Below, one piece after another: positions 10,034 to 23,765 of a DNA stretch of 64,000 bases. A program made the translations under genes and the position numbers. The number at the start of each line of letters is the position of its first letter. The first letter of the stretch is position 1. The notes under the pieces are model-generated. The model had not been told where the DNA came from, ran no database searches, and was given only the letters and a program-made list of their open reading frames with translations. This DNA comes from Rachycentron canadum (Eukaryota; Chordata; Actinopteri; Carangiformes; Rachycentridae), in contig CM076671.1 of the NCBI GenBank assembly GCA_038496675.1, forward strand, positions 7,219,706 to 7,283,705. Reading direction: 5' to 3'.

Positions 10034-13000
10034 GTGCATGTGCATTAATGTGTGTTTGCATGTGTGGTCACCCCCGGAGCTGCTAAACATGCTCTCTGCC
10101 ACAGCTTGGACCAACATGGCCAATTCACAACACTGCTAATTTACCATTTAAATACCACATGTTTGACTCCTAATTAAATACAACACAGACACCAACACTG
10201 GACATGTTTTTTTCTTTCTTTTTTTCCCTTCCCTCCACATTGTTGTTTATTTCAGCAAAAGCAATTGCACAGTCTAGATGTCATGCAAAATAAAATGTGG
10301 TTTCCTGCTTTATTTGTAAGGTTCACTTATGTCCATTTGCCTGCAGACTGAATGTATGTCTCTCTCTTTTGCTTTCTGTTGTCTTTCAAATTCACCCTTG
10401 TCGCTCCCTCTGTTACCTTCTTATCAGTGACATGTGGGCGTATGTGTCTGGATAGATTGGATGTTACCAGCTTTGAACATATTCCCGTATTTGCTGTGTA
10501 ATTCTTTGGTGATTCAAACCACGTCAAAATCACACATTAGTCTTTTCAATGGCCACTTGTAATGTGTGGCATTGTTGCAGGAATAATGAAATAATAATAA
10601 TGAATCCAATCCTCACTCTGCTTTTAGCTTTGTTTCGGTCTGGCTCATTAGCTAGTTAATATCTTTATCTGTCTACTATCTTGTGCTGGGCTTCTTAAGT
10701 AACACATAACAAGTGTTGTTCATGAGAATGACCCCAAACATTAAAGCTGCTGTCCATTAAGCCAAAACAATAAGCGAGAAGATCCTAAAACGAGAGCTAA
10801 AGAATTGGGTGGTAGTTCTCCATAGGTTTGTTACTTTAAATTCCTGCCATGAACCTGTTGTAAACTGAACCACAAACAATAGGAACCTAATTTCTAAACC
10901 AGCCATTTGTTTAATGACTGAGAGTCATGAGGCTGCTATTGTGGAGACTGTTGAAACTAACCACTGCTGTTATTTTCCAGGCCAAAACTGTTTTGTTCTG
11001 TTAGTTTTGAGGGCACTGCCACGTCAGTGCCTGTCTTGTGTGTGCGCGTGCGTGTATGCACAATGTGTGTGTTTGTGTGAGATTGTGTGTGTGCGCTTCT
11101 ACTGTCTGCAACAGTGGCAGTTTGTAGCTCCATGCTGTGTTAAATGGGAGTGTCCAGGCTGCTACCGGGCCTCATTCATCAGCTTCACACAGGAACAGAC
11201 CTGGCTGCTGGGAAAACCGCCTGGGACACGCACGGACACGCACACACACAGACACACACAGAAAAACACACTCAATACATACCGTTTTGCAAACAGCTAC
11301 TACTTACACCCTGAATGACACAAATAAATACACTGACAGGACATATTGACTGACATATTTCAAAATGCGTGCACATATATTAAGTGTGCATGGATCCAAG
11401 CTGGACACAGCCTTGACCTCACATCGGCGATGTTTAACACTGACACCTTTCCGCTGACCTCTACGTCCTCCTCACTGTCCCCACGGCATTTTTATATTTT
11501 CCACTGTTCTCAACCCCTCTTTGCTATTTTGCAGCTGAGTCTTTCACGCCTGACTCCATCTGCTGCTTGGCTGCTACTGTTGTTTCCATTCACACTGCAG
11601 CTCCTGCTTGAGCCAAGCCTGCACTGGACAGCATTGGTATCAGTCCAACAGTTTTGCTCCGGTAGCATCCACAAGAAAAAGAACACATTTTGATGAAGTC
11701 CAGTGTAAGTATTTCTGAAGAGGCGCCTCATTTCCATCTAGGTGCCAAATGGTTTTGAAAAAGCACTTCACCTTTTTTCTCTTTTTTTAAATAAAAGGCT
11801 AAAAAGAGTAAGATCCTTCTCATTTTGCATTTTCAAGAACCTGTCTGGTAAAAGGTTTTGATAGCGACTTGCAAAACCACATTTGTTTGTGTGCTTTTTG
11901 GTGAACCCTTTTATATTCTATTGCTCCGAGTGCGTTCCTCGCTCACTCAGTATGGCTGAATATCCCTTTTTGTTCATTGCATTATTTAAATCAAGCACCT
12001 TGAGAGAACAGTGAATTTTGACAGGTTTTTTTCTTCCTCAGAAGTTCCTCTTTTAGAGTCTAACCAAGTGCTCAGCTTGAACTACTTTGAAAGTACCGAG
12101 GGGAATACAATGTTTTAACGATGTCAGATTCATAATGCCTTGGTTTTTGTCATTACTTCCAGTCAGAAATGATTAGGACAAGAAAATACAGTTTGTTCAG
12201 CGCTGGGATTGGACAGTTTTCTTAAAAGCGGCAGTCTTTCGCCACCCCCCACCCCACCCCCCCATTTTTCAGGAACTGTGGCCGACTGCAAGAACTGTCG
12301 GCTGCATATCAATCACTGCTTCATTAGTTTGGTTCTCCTTTTGCTCTCTTTGCAATGTGGGAGAGACCGCCTGAGAAATCGTGGTTCCCATTAGGTCCTG
12401 AAAAGTCTTGAGAAAGAGTTTCACAGCTGCTCTCACCGCTGCTGCAAGTCTCTTTTCACTCCCATGAACTGAAGGGGAGATTTACACGGCTCTCCTTGAC
12501 CTTGAATTTCCTGTTTTATCCTTTTTATTTTACGCCACGAGTGTTCTGTTTCTCTTAACACCTATGCCTTTGTAGTCTAAATCACTATTCCCAGTGTTGA
12601 GTCGCGGTAGAGGGGAAGCGACAAGTGAAAGAAAGGGAAGAAGAAGGAGAAGCTTAGTGTATGGAAAGACAGAAGAATGTAGGAAAAAGGTTTTTCCCAG
12701 ATGAAATTTGGAGAGCCACTCTTATTTTATTAAGTGGTGGTGCAGGCATTGTGATCAGCTGAAGTTTTCTACCTTGAAGAAATGAACCTTTACTGGAAAA
12801 GCAATGCTATGCAGCACAGCGCCGGCCTGCTATTTCTTTCTCTTGGGTCTTTCTGTGAAAGGAATCGAACATGTCAGTGTGGTTAAAATGCTCACATTTT
12901 GATCCTGATCTTTCTATTAACCCTGACTGGAGGCGCCAGTTCACTGGTGTCATTTTGCTTTGCTGAACCATTAGTGTCTCCTTTTTCTAATGAGGTTAAC

Positions 13001-13210
13001 CCCAATCCTGTGGGCTGCCGCCTTCATATTGCGGACAGGATCAAAGTCTGTGTTGACTGTGTAAAGCTTGTTTACTGTTACTATGTGACCTTCGTACTCC
13101 TTTCAGAGTAATACGTGCTACCTCGCTCTCCTTGCTTCATTTTTGCTGTGTGTACGGTGTGAATTAGCGAGAAAAAAAAAATGTTTTCCTTCTGTCAGTG
13201 TCCCCGACAG
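10030..13210. other. Long noncoding stretch
   Basis: No gene is seen. There are short CA and TG stretches near 11040-11100 and 11228-11270, and a C-rich tract at 12244-12263 whose complement is G-quadruplex-like. The short open frames show no domain, and no mobile element is recognisable. Confidence 0.6.
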
Positions 13211-13219
13211 CCATGTTTG

Positions 13220-13470
13220 CTTCTTTCATTGTCAGAATATAGATATCAGTGTGAGAGCGACCTCACCCTGGATGGTCCCGTGTGAAATCACCCACCTCCT
13301 TCTTGTGCTCCTTTACATTTTCCCTCCTAATGGCTTGCCCCCCCATGCTAATTGACCATCCATGCCTCCCCCTTAGGGCGGGCGGAGCATGTGATTGACA
13401 GGGGTGATAATCTGTGTAATGGCAGCTCGTGGTGGTGGAAAGGCCAGCTGCCTGCCAAGGTGTTGAGAAA
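13220..13470. promoter_or_regulatory. Candidate conserved noncoding element
   Basis: Moderately GC-rich sequence containing ccatgctaattgaccatcc, gtgattgacaggggtgataa and a TGTGTAATGGCAG-like stretch. TGATTGACAG resembles a Meis/TGIF or Pbx-Meis-type site and GCTAATTG a homeodomain core. There is no extended ORF. The call is by motif content only. Confidence 0.3.
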
Positions 13471-13794
13471 GCCTGCAGAGAAGCAGTGAGAAGGTGGGAG
13501 GCTGCTTAATATCAAATCTACCACTGGTGTTCTGTGACTGTGTGTGTGTCTTGTCTGTGTGTGGGTGTGGGGGCGCCAAGATGGGTGTGCAGGGACAGCG
13601 GCTAAGCCTCTGTAAGATCAGCTTGGCCGTGAGTTTATCGTGCCCATGTACCCTCCTCTGAGGTAGTGTCCATGTTGCAAAATGCCACTTTTCACTCCCT
13701 CCTTTCTCTCTTTTTCGCTTTCTCCTCCCTCATTTCTTCTATCACCTCGCTTCCTCCCCTTTTCGCTCCTCGCTTGCCCATGCAACCATGGAGG

Positions 13795-13945
13795 TGTCAT
13801 TAGCGGCGTCTCCTAATTAGTCCAGTGCCAGCTAATTGTGCTTCTGACGCCGTGTCTCAGGGGAGGCAGGCCTTGCTAATTTCAATAAGAGTAAACAAGC
13901 AAACCGCTCCCCACTGACGGCAATGGATTAATTAGAGACCATCCA
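13795..13945. promoter_or_regulatory. Candidate conserved noncoding element, TAATTA-rich
   Basis: Within 150 bases there are four homeodomain-type cores: cctaattagtcc, cagctaattgtgc, ttgctaatttc and ggattaattagagacc. Words such as GTAAACAAGC also resemble forkhead sites. The surrounding kilobase lacks this density. It has no coding frame and no repeat signature, so an enhancer is the most reasonable reading. Confidence 0.38.
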
Positions 13946-13949
13946 TTCT

Positions 13950-16900
13950 CCCTTAAAGGGAGGAAGTATGTGGAGGGGAGGAGGGATCGGGGAGGACATA
14001 GCGTAGAGAGACAGCGGAATAAGCTGCAAATGGAGAAGGCGAGGTGAAAGAGAGTTCGCTCTCGTCGTTGTCACGGAACATGCTCAGAGACTGACGTTCA
14101 TTTTAGGAAATTACCATCACTTTCATTTTGCACGGCACTTTGAAAGCGTGGCCTCCGCGAGCGGCTGCCCCCCCTCCCCGGTTGAGGAACAACGCCCCGA
14201 ATGTGTTGTTTTTTCTCAAGTTTCATTTAAAAGGTTGAAATGAAGCAAACAAGTCTGTTTTCTTTTCCTTGAGAGAGACTGATTTGTGTACGCTCTGGGC
14301 CCAGATCGCTACAGTAAACGCTGTCACTTCTTTACAGTTGGCGTAGGCGAGATATTTCTCATTCAACTTCACACAACCAACATGTTTTTCTCCCCCCCCC
14401 ATTTCTTTTATTCAGTTTTTAAGGTTGGCTGGGCCTGTATGCTTCTTCTCAGCAACACTTTGCCTCATGTTCATGCAGTTACAGATACACCTGAGAGTAC
14501 AAGTACAACTTTTTGTACTTCTGTCCACTGAGCAGCTCTGCTTGACTGGCTCCAGTTTCAGTGCTTTGCTAAAGGGAGCTTCAGTGGCATTTCATATGCC
14601 TGACTTTATTCATTTTAAGGTTGGGGAATGAAGAAAGTTGTATATGCTGCTGGTATTTATCCAGAAATACACTGTGCACTGTGATGTCCAGCTCTTCTGA
14701 CCTCACACCTCTTTGTATTGTGGCTGTTGTGGAAATAAAAAATCGCAATCACCACAAAAATAAAATGCAACCCTGTGATTCAGCAAGTTGGTTTGCAGAT
14801 AAGAGGCAGTCACTTTTCAGATGGTGGATGGGTGAGCAGGTGCAGTGCTAACTTCCACCCCCGTGTGAGAAACTCAAAATCAGTCTGCAGCGAATGAATA
14901 GGCCGCGATGCGCCTGCCTATCTTGTCCGTCCCTCAGCTATCTGTGAAATGCAAGTCTTCACATCTCGCTCTGATCCAAACCGTATCGCACTCTGCCTTC
15001 TCACCTAATTAATCACGCTATTGAACTTAATGCCACTCAACAAAAACCAGTTGGCAGAGGGAGAAAGAGGGAAGGAGATAGAAAGAAGGGTATTTTGCCT
15101 TCCTCCCCCTTCTCTCTTATTTCATTCTGGTGTGATTGCAACCTGCAAAAGGTTTTCTTTTTTCATGGTCCGGATACGATTGTTTAATCGGGTTCACCAG
15201 GGGTCCTTCTTTATCACCACAGGCCTGCCCGAGTGCCATTAGGTCGGGCATTAACAGTCAGGCTCATCTACTTGTGATGTCGCAGGCTTGTAAATCTAAG
15301 GCCGCTGAAGGGTGTATCACCTCCCTCGAGAGATGAATGGACTGATGGACTTTCATTACAGGCATCGTTGTCGACACTTAACACCCACATAGACGTGAAC
15401 TATTAAAATGTAAATATAAGCACTGTTTTTGAAGGGGGGAAATACAGATAAAATGTGAAAATGGTAAAAACAGGTACACACACATTGCACATATCCTATC
15501 ACACTCTTTAATGACAGCAGTTAGAGCTGCCTCGAGGGAGCGGAGGTGTTGCTGCAGACAGTTATCTTTCAAGAAGACATTTCTGTGTGTGTGTGTGTGT
15601 GTGTTTCAAGTTTTGTCATCCAAACACGTGGATATTGCTTGCCTATGCGCTGGGAAGACAGAGAGAAAGAGAAAAGGAGGGGGAGGCAGAAGGGAGGAGG
15701 GAGAGATGGGGCAAGGATTTATGGGTGTAATAATGGAATCTCAGTGGCTGGGCTGTTTGACACTGAAGCATTTTCTCTCATTCTCCTCCCATTATTAGAA
15801 GGACGGAACAGGAGGGAGTAAGCGCAGCAACATATGGGCGGGAGAAAATGGCATGCCGTCTTGTAACAGCGCAAATCGCAGACTGTGGTGATTGCTATGC
15901 CTTACAGATCAAGCTATATTAAATAATTCCTCAGCAGTTGACTGCATTTCATTTGGTTGTCATGTCATTGGTTTGACTCTGGAAACACAGAGCTTCATCT
16001 TTTGTTGCATGTAAAAATGTCATTTATCGTCTGATTTTTATAATTTACAGACAGTTTTCTGGCTTTGAAGCCAGTCGGGATGAATAAAGTGCATTTCTGT
16101 TAAACTGGATGAGGTTTGTAATTGAAAGGGTGTCCCAGGGCTCTGTTCACCATACCTAACCTATCAGGTCTGTATAGAAATGCTTAAACTTATCAATTTT
16201 ATCTTTATGGATGTTGAAATTTGCAAAAAAGTTCTGCTGCATAGTCATTTGGATTTTCCCTCCCTAACCTGAACACGATGAAGTTGCCAGTTTCCTCTGT
16301 TCCATCTTTGACTGTGGCATTCATCTGCAACATTCAAAACTTTGTCCAAGTGCTGCAATTCAATACGCATTACCCATGTAGGAGGAGGGGACAGTGGCCT
16401 TTTAACAGCCAACTTATCTTAAAGAGCTAATGGCTGATAATGGATGGAATTATGCAAATAACTAGCTGTTATTGGTCCTTTTTATGAGATTGGGTTCAGG
16501 TCTTAAAGGTAGCAGTGCCAGTCAGATTCTTTCAGGTTGGGGTCTTGGGTATGAGCTGGATTCAGTTTGCTGGCCTGTGCAAAACTCTTCTTGCATCTTA
16601 GAAAGATGCTGCAGCTGTTGTGTTGCTGATGCACCTTCACATTGTGTTACATCCTCATGTTATTACCCACTGACTCAAACAGTACACAGTTGTGGTTCTT
16701 TGTTTTTTTCTGCAAGGCCATTATGTTGCCACTTCCTGATTATCTGTGCTGTTGTAAACACTGGAAGCGATGACTGTTTACAGTAATGTGATTTGTTCTT
16801 ATTATCTGTCCTTAAGGTCACTGCTGCATTAAGCAAAATTGCTCAGGCACGCTTGTCCTTGTTCAGCTGGCTGCAGATGAATTAAAGCTGTAAAAATCTG

Positions 16901-17165
16901 GTAAACTCTGCCGTGGTCCAGAAGAAACTGTTAATGAAGGATCCCGTGGTATGCTCAGTTAGGGAGATATTTTTGCTTCATGTACTGGATGTTTACATAC
17001 TTATGTTTGCTGCTTTGAAATGCTTCAGCTCTTCCCTTTGCTTTTGCTTTCAAGTAACTTTCAAGTTGTTTATCTGCAACTTTTCTTGCCTTTTTTATGT
17101 TGTTTTATTGGCTAAGTTTCCCATAGGGGGAAAATATACACTTAGTTGGAATAAGTTGATGAAAC
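13950..17165. other. Long noncoding stretch
   Basis: No gene seen. The interval holds a poly(C) run near 14392-14400, a small TG run at 15593-15604, a purine-rich tract at 15660-15712, and scattered CpGs near 14150-14200. No mobile element is recognised. Confidence 0.6.
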
Positions 17166-17170
17166 AAAGG

Positions 17171-17352
17171 TTAATCCATCCATCCATGTTTACTCATTTT
17201 CAGAGTGATTTAAAAGTGAGGGAATCCATCCATCCATCCATATTTACTAATTCCCAAAATGACTTAAAAGTGAGGGAATCTATTGATCTACACATCCAGC
17301 CACCTACCCACAAGTGAGGAAATCCATCCATCCGTCCGTCCATCCATCCTCC
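17171..17352 (+). repeat. Minisatellite with TCCA-rich units
   Basis: The pattern aatccatccatcc, then about 40 bases ending ttaaaagtgaggg, repeats with starts near 17173, 17223, 17277 and 17320, giving spacings of 50, 54 and 43 bases. Each unit opens with a variable number of ATCC tetramers, so this is a short imperfect minisatellite with a nested tetranucleotide repeat. The second and third units share TGA(t/c)TTAAAAGTGAGGGAATC almost exactly. Confidence 0.88.
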
Positions 17353-17359
17353 ATCCTCT

Positions 17360-20300
17360 TCATAATTCCTGTAAGGTCTTCATTATATCCCAGATCGCTT
17401 CTTCCAGCGTGGCAGCTTGCTACAAACACTGGCTGCTCATTGGCTGTCACCGAGCAACAAGCACCTGCCGTTTCATATTTAACGCCTGCTGTGGGACAAC
17501 CGCCACCTGCTTTCGCTTGCATTGATTATTTTATGGTGACGAAGCCGGATGTAATGAATGGCTCAACACTTACCCTTCGTTTTCATCGCTGTTCATCAAA
17601 GTAGTCATCCTCGGCGCTCTTCATCAGCATTCAGTCAGCTCTGTTGTGGAAAAACGAAGGTCAGCTACAATCATTTAAAAACGGCAACCTGCAGGTTTGG
17701 TAAAATATTGACACAAAATGGCTTTAATAACATGAATTATCAGATTTGAACCAAACAGCTTGTTTATTCTATATGCATTACCTTTTCTATAGTAATTCCT
17801 TCCTGCTGTTTACAAAAGCAACAACATTAATACGTTTATGCAGCCAGATAACTTCAGATGGATTAAAGGATTTTAAATATAAAGCATTTTCTTTGGTAAA
17901 ACTGTGCTACATTGCACTCGTATACTACAAAATCCTATAAATTACCATTAGCCCAGGCTGCATTCATGTAATCAGCCTGAGCTTGTAGTCGTTTTCTTCT
18001 TACATATTGTTTTTGCTCTTTCCTTAGCTTGTATAATGTCCTTTCTTATCCTTTCGTCTTCATCCTCTGTAGTTCTCCACCATAAGGAACTTCTACTTAC
18101 GTCACATAGTCTTCCTCAGCAGATAATGTTGCCACTTAACATTCATGTAGGTTTTGAATTCAGAATTAAAATTGCCATATCGTACTGTACTCTCTTTAAA
18201 CTATGATTTCAGGCCTTTGCTGAAAAGGCTTTCCAGCAGGTTGACTCTAAAGCCCGGCATGCATATGATCTGCCAAGCTATGCTCCCCGCCGTGCTGTGT
18301 GCATCTAATAATACTTTCCTGGTACTGAAAAGGTTTCAACGGCGAGCAGGGAAGCTGCAAGAGCATATTCAACATGCACCAATATCCGCATATGAAACTG
18401 GACAGGTTTGGGGTGTTTCTAAGTTAACTCAAGAGAGGAGGGAAGAGGTACATAAAGAAAATTAATTCATCCACTTCTCTTCTGCTCATCTTTGCCCTCA
18501 CCGGACTTGGTTAAGCAGCTCTGGATTCTGCGTTCGTTGGAGAGAGAGCGGGAGAGAGAAGAAAGGGGCAGCCACTGGAGAAAAACTGGGTAGAAGTATT
18601 TTTTTCTCAGTGATGCTGAAGGCCAGACAGCATCAGAATCTAACAAGAGGAAATAACCGTGCATGCCACCGCAGAAAGTAGGCACTCACGAAGCTGAGAT
18701 TTTAAATGAAGCTCTAAGTGTGCTTCCATCAATGGAGCCGATTACACTTCAAGTTTAGGCACACCACTGCTTTTCGGAGTACTCTGACCTCCGAGATCAC
18801 TGCTTTCTTTCCCAACTTTTCATCCAACAATAAAGCGAGTGTTGCCAGGAGCAGAGTTGCCCTCATGTTCACCCACTGCTGTATTTCAAACAAGAGAGCA
18901 ATTGAAATATATGCTAATCCTTGGCTCGTTTTTGCTGCCATCCCACAGCGCAAAGCGGCATAATATTTCCGTTGCGATTCGGACAGTTTTGAGGGATTAA
19001 GAAGGGAGGGGAGTGGGGTTTAGAAGGTGGTCGGGGAAACCCCAGGAAGCTCTGCACACATGCTACATCAGCTGACAGTGAGCACGGAAAAGGGCATGTG
19101 TTTAACTGTGATTGATGCACTGTCAGTAATGTAGAAGACAGTGGGAATCCAGATAAGAGAAAATGACCCATGGGAGTGGAATGAGAGATGGATGGGGGAG
19201 ATGGGGGAGATGGGGAGAGCGAGAGCGAACGTGAAACAGACAAAAGATGGTCTCTGTGAACGTCTGATAACCCGCTTTCTCACTGCGACGTTTCGCTTTT
19301 AGCTTTGAAGCCCAGTCTATTACTGTGCCAGCCCAGAAATTAAGATACGCACAAGTTTCTTTTTGCCTCCCCGCTGTTTCCGTTTTAATCGGCGTCTCTT
19401 GTTTTGTAAAGACGGCTTAATTCCTGTCAGGCACCGCAGTGGTGCCCCCCCCCCTCAAAGGACGCCTTTTCAAAGTCCAACCAATGACTTTAGCTGAACA
19501 GTTTTCACGCTGTGTATGAAATTAAAGTTATGAGGGCAAGTTGTGCTCCGTGTTGCTGTTATGGCAGAGGTCTGTCTTCATTTAAGATGTTATGCTGATA
19601 TGATCACAAAGTATCTCAAGCCCAGGTCCAAATTTTGCTCCTTAACGTTTCAAAACATGGCAGAGGAAACCACAAGGGCTTCAGATTATCTCTGCAAAAC
19701 CGGTGCTGCAGTTCATGATAGAATTACAGTCTGGTCATTCACACTTGTGACTCAATTACAGGTAAATAATGTGGGAACTTGGGTTGATTAGGCTGCATTG
19801 AGATCCTGCTATTGATTTGGATTTGTCTGGAAAATCTGCTCCAGGAAACAATACCTCAGGGTTAGGGTTAGTGTGTGTGCATGGGTATATGTACTAAAAA
19901 TGTACTCAGACACATTCTTCAGACTCCATTAACCCTGTCATGCAACTGTTGTGATTAATATTACTTTTCAGCTATGGTGGGTTCTTCCACTTACTTCATG
20001 TCAATATGGCAGCTGCAAGTGTCTATCCCCACCACTGCACTCAGTAATAACCTTAGGTCGGCTGTAAAAAAAAAAAAAAGGCTCCCATGTAAAACTTGAA
20101 AGCCATAAAACAGATAAGAGCATATGCTAAAAACAAAACATCCGAGGTTGGTACATATGAAAGAGAGTGAACTTTTTAATTGAATTGTCGTTCTGTTACG
20201 ATATATCACTGAAAAACTTTCAAATATGAAAAAAGTAACACAAAAAACCTTTAAATATAGCGAGAAATCCGATTTTTCCTCAGAAAGCGGAGATATGTTT

Positions 20301-21110
20301 CTGGGAAGTCCATGTGCTGCGATAAAGGCCCACACAGGACAAAAGCAGCATCCCCCCCATCCTCTTTTTTTATACTGCTGCTTGATTTCAGGATAAAGTA
20401 CAGATTATTTCCTGGAAGAGCAGAAACAGTGGGTGGTTATGGTGTTGCCGCACAATAGAAATCTCCAGCATGTGGCGAACTGTGTCATCCACTGCCAGCA
20501 AGTAGCCTTTGTAACTAGTATGAATGTGTGCTTCATCTATAGATGGATCTGTCAGTGTCAGGGGCCAGAGAATAGAGCTGAAAGCTGACTGAGGGCTAAT
20601 GGGGCCCCAACTTAGGAACCACAGGGTGCAATAACAGGAGAACTTTTGAGATTGAGAGAAGAATTTAATGATGAAATGAAAGATTTGTGAGATATGAATG
20701 CATCCTGAAGTTACACTCATGTTTGCATGTGCTTGAGCTTGTATGATTCTTGTGTATTTGTCAGTGGGTACAAAGAAAGTACCTTGACAGCTCATCCATT
20801 GTGGCCGTAAGCATGGCCCCAACAGAGGGTAATGGCCCTTATTCTAATCCTCTGAAAGATGAGGGGTACAAGAGGTTCAAATGCACAGAGACGATAGAGA
20901 GGAAGAGACAAAAAACAGGCAGGGGAGGGATGGAGAGGCCCCCTTCCACACCTCATTGAGTCCTTATTCGGAACGGCCGGCGGTTCATTAAAAAACGAAG
21001 GCTTCTTCTGCTGAAACAAAAAAAAAAAAAAAATGAAAAAAAGTGCAGCTTGTTGTTCATACTCCATCACAGCCCGGAGAGTGTATTTTTTTTTAATTTT
21101 TTTTTTTTTA
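17360..21110. other. Long noncoding stretch
   Basis: No gene is supported. The interval includes a telomere-like agggttagggttag at 19858-19871 (about two units, probably chance), a poly(C) run near 19446-19454, poly(A) near 20066-20079, and poly(A) at 21018-21033. The open frames, the longest being 144 codons at 20388-20822 on the minus strand, have no recognisable domain. Confidence 0.6.
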
Positions 21111-21114
21111 TTGC

Positions 21115-21320
21115 AACCACAGAGCACCCGAGTGTATCTTTTGAAGGAGGCGTACTGCAAATTTGTAATTTATGATAATTGTTTTCTCCAAATATATGGC
21201 ATACGATTTATTTCCGGAGAGCGCAGCGCCAGATGATGTGAAATTTCATCAGATGAGGGCTGAAAAATTGTTCGAGCAAAATGTCTCCAATGCCCGTGAA
21301 GGGAGCGGGGATGGGGATGT
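21115..21320. promoter_or_regulatory. Candidate conserved noncoding element
   Basis: Low-repeat, moderately balanced sequence following a T-rich run, with gtaatttatgataattg and cagatgatgtgaaatttcat. It resembles teleost noncoding conserved blocks in composition. An overlapping 76-codon plus-strand frame at 21172-21402 lacks splice-site framing and a recognisable domain, so a coding exon is less likely but not excluded. Confidence 0.22.
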
Positions 21321-21399
21321 GGTGTCAGAACAGTTTCACTTTTACACGCGAGTGGTTGTAAACACTGGCACACATGCAAGCCCTCAACCTGTGTTCACT

Positions 21400-23620
21400 T
21401 AAAGAGTTTGGAATGAAGACGGGGACAGATCGTTGGGTGTTAAGAGCATTGAGTGCTTTTCCCAGCAGAATAACAGCAAGATATGACAGAGTGACCTCTT
21501 TGGAAACGTTCCTCTTGTTAAGCTATGAGGTCAGCTCTGTTTTTGATGCAGTCTTCCCAAATAAAACACCTCTCAGAAGACTTTTTTATTCATAAGAAGC
21601 TGCGTGCTGGGTTATTCTGATTGTTGCACATTGTGTTTCATCAGTGGGCAATTTTAAAGGCTTTGTGCGTGGAATTGGCTCGTGGGTGGTGCTGTCTGCT
21701 GTGTTTTTCTCTCTGAAATACTATCATGGCCATGGCTCGTAACCTTGATATGCTGATGTAGCAGCAGAATCATGTCTTTGTTGCACTGAATTCATTTTCT
21801 GACTGAGTGAAAGAGACAAAGTGCTCTGAGAAAGATTTGCTTGAGAGATAAATTAAAAATGTAGCTTCTGCACTGTTTTTTCATCACAGACATCCATCCT
21901 ACTGTATAACACTGTGGCCAGGCTCACAATCATCAGTCAGATGATGGTTCTGTTATATTAATTGTCCTTTTACTTGTTTATGCTCTCAAGTGTGGTAAAA
22001 ATATAGACAATGTAATTTCATTTTTTTTATCATTTTGTTGTCTTCATTTTGCGATCACACCTAGTAATTTACATTTTTTTAACATATGTACAACATAATG
22101 TAGTACATGTCACTAGGTTATATACTCTAGAGACGTCAGTGTGACCTCTGCACTGGGACTGTTTTGTCTCATCAGAATAGACTTGACATCACAATGTCAT
22201 GATTCCTCCTGAGAGTACCTGTTCACCTTCCTCCAACCTGAATAATGCACCTTTGCTATCTGGTGATTCTGTCACTGGCTACTTGGTTGGCCCGGGTCAA
22301 GGTACGCTTCTCTCTCCAAAACCTCCTTTTGTGAGATGGTCGGAGCCACAGAGTGGTGAGTTCTTTTTATCCGCCTCTGTATCTCTGTGGCTCCATCCTC
22401 CACGTATTGATCGCTCCCCGACCTTTCACCCTGGCTGTGAGTAATGGAATTGCCTGTCGTGGACACAGGCCCCGGTCAAGGTCTTGCAAATGTACAGCAC
22501 ATGTTTGTGCAAACCTGCCGATCGATGTCTGGCTTGCTCCCATGTCAAAGAGAATAGAGCCATTCACTGTGTTATTTCTGTCAGGGCCTTATCTCGGTTC
22601 CTTAAAAGTCCTTGAAATTCAACCTAACCAGTTGAGAGAGCGGAGCTTCATATTCATATTCACTGGTTTCTTTGGCTTTTTTTTATTTTTCAAATGAAGT
22701 CCTAATATTTGTGCTTTTATATCCTTGTTTTGATGCCTAGTACATATTTCAAATTTAGCCTTGAATTGGCCAACGCTGTTCAAAATGGTATAACACAAAG
22801 TAAAGATGGCTCTTGATGTATTTTTCAAGAGTTTACTCCAAAATAAGAGGTATTTGAACACAGTGGACACCTGCTCCAACAGAATGATTGCTGGCATGAA
22901 AGGAAGCCAAAATCTTGATGTTGTGAGTCATCCTAGGATCCTTACTTACAAAACACTTCTTTAAAGAATGACTCATGTGCGCAGTTGAAGCACTGACAGG
23001 TAAATATCAGGTTTGTTCCCTTTTTAAAATTTAATTCCTCCCACGAAGTCAGACACTGTGGCAAAGCGTTCTGACCGAACAGAGAGGTTTGCTCAGTGAG
23101 AATCACCGGCCTGAGATGAGAAGACATACCGGTCAACGGTCTATCAGATTTCATTCTGGCAGATGGGAACAGTGTGGGGAGGTGCCGTCCGGTGATGGGA
23201 AAGATTGTGGTGGAAAACAGGACAGCGTGGTTTACGGAAAGGTGTAAGCTGGGGAGTGCAGTGACTGCCTTTACAGGAATGTTTGCAGCAGTTTCCACAG
23301 CAATGGAGAGTGTGTGTGTGTGTGTGTCTGTGTATGTGACAACAACAGGACTGCTGTTATTTTTGGGAATAGGTAGGAGGGTGATGCACCAGAACTCTAC
23401 ACTGTAAAAAAAATTGGATGATTATTATTCTTAATACATACACATGTGCTTGAATTCAGATTGTGTTTGTTTCTGCAGTTTAATCCCTGATAGGGTTTCA
23501 TCTGACTAATATTTACTTGAAATAGACACAAGTGAAAGTCAAGACCACATAGTTATTGGCATTCTGTACTTAATTTTACCAAAAAGTGAATAATTAAAGC
23601 TGATTATTAGAAAAATAAGA
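21400..23620. other. Noncoding stretch, no gene seen
   Basis: Open frames of 81 and 114 codons on the plus strand (22199-22697) lie in slightly GC-richer sequence but show no domain and no consistent exon boundaries. A short TG run lies at about 23310-23327. Nothing else is recognised. Confidence 0.55.
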
Positions 23621-23628
23621 ATAAGAGA

Positions 23629-23765
23629 CTACGGCCGCGCTAGCAGGTCTAAAATACTAAATGCTGATGCTGTGATGTCATCCATAGGTTTCTGAAGTGA
23701 GCTGCTCCGCCGTCGCCATCTTGGCAGTGCCCGACTCCGCCACTAACTCCCCACTCTTCCTATGA
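23629..23765 (+). mobile_element. Probable dispersed fish repeat fragment
   Basis: The words gtgatgtcatccataggttt and ccgtcgccatcttggcag recall a repeat seen widely in teleost genomes in which 'gtcatccata' is followed by 'gccatcttgg'. It is CpG-richer than its surroundings, as young or methylation-prone repeats can be. Both ends are undefined and no inverted termini are visible. I cannot name the family. Confidence 0.4.

Noticed and set aside
19858..19871. Telomere-like TTAGGG repeats
   Set aside because: Only about two units; expected by chance in 64 kb and not an interstitial telomere block.
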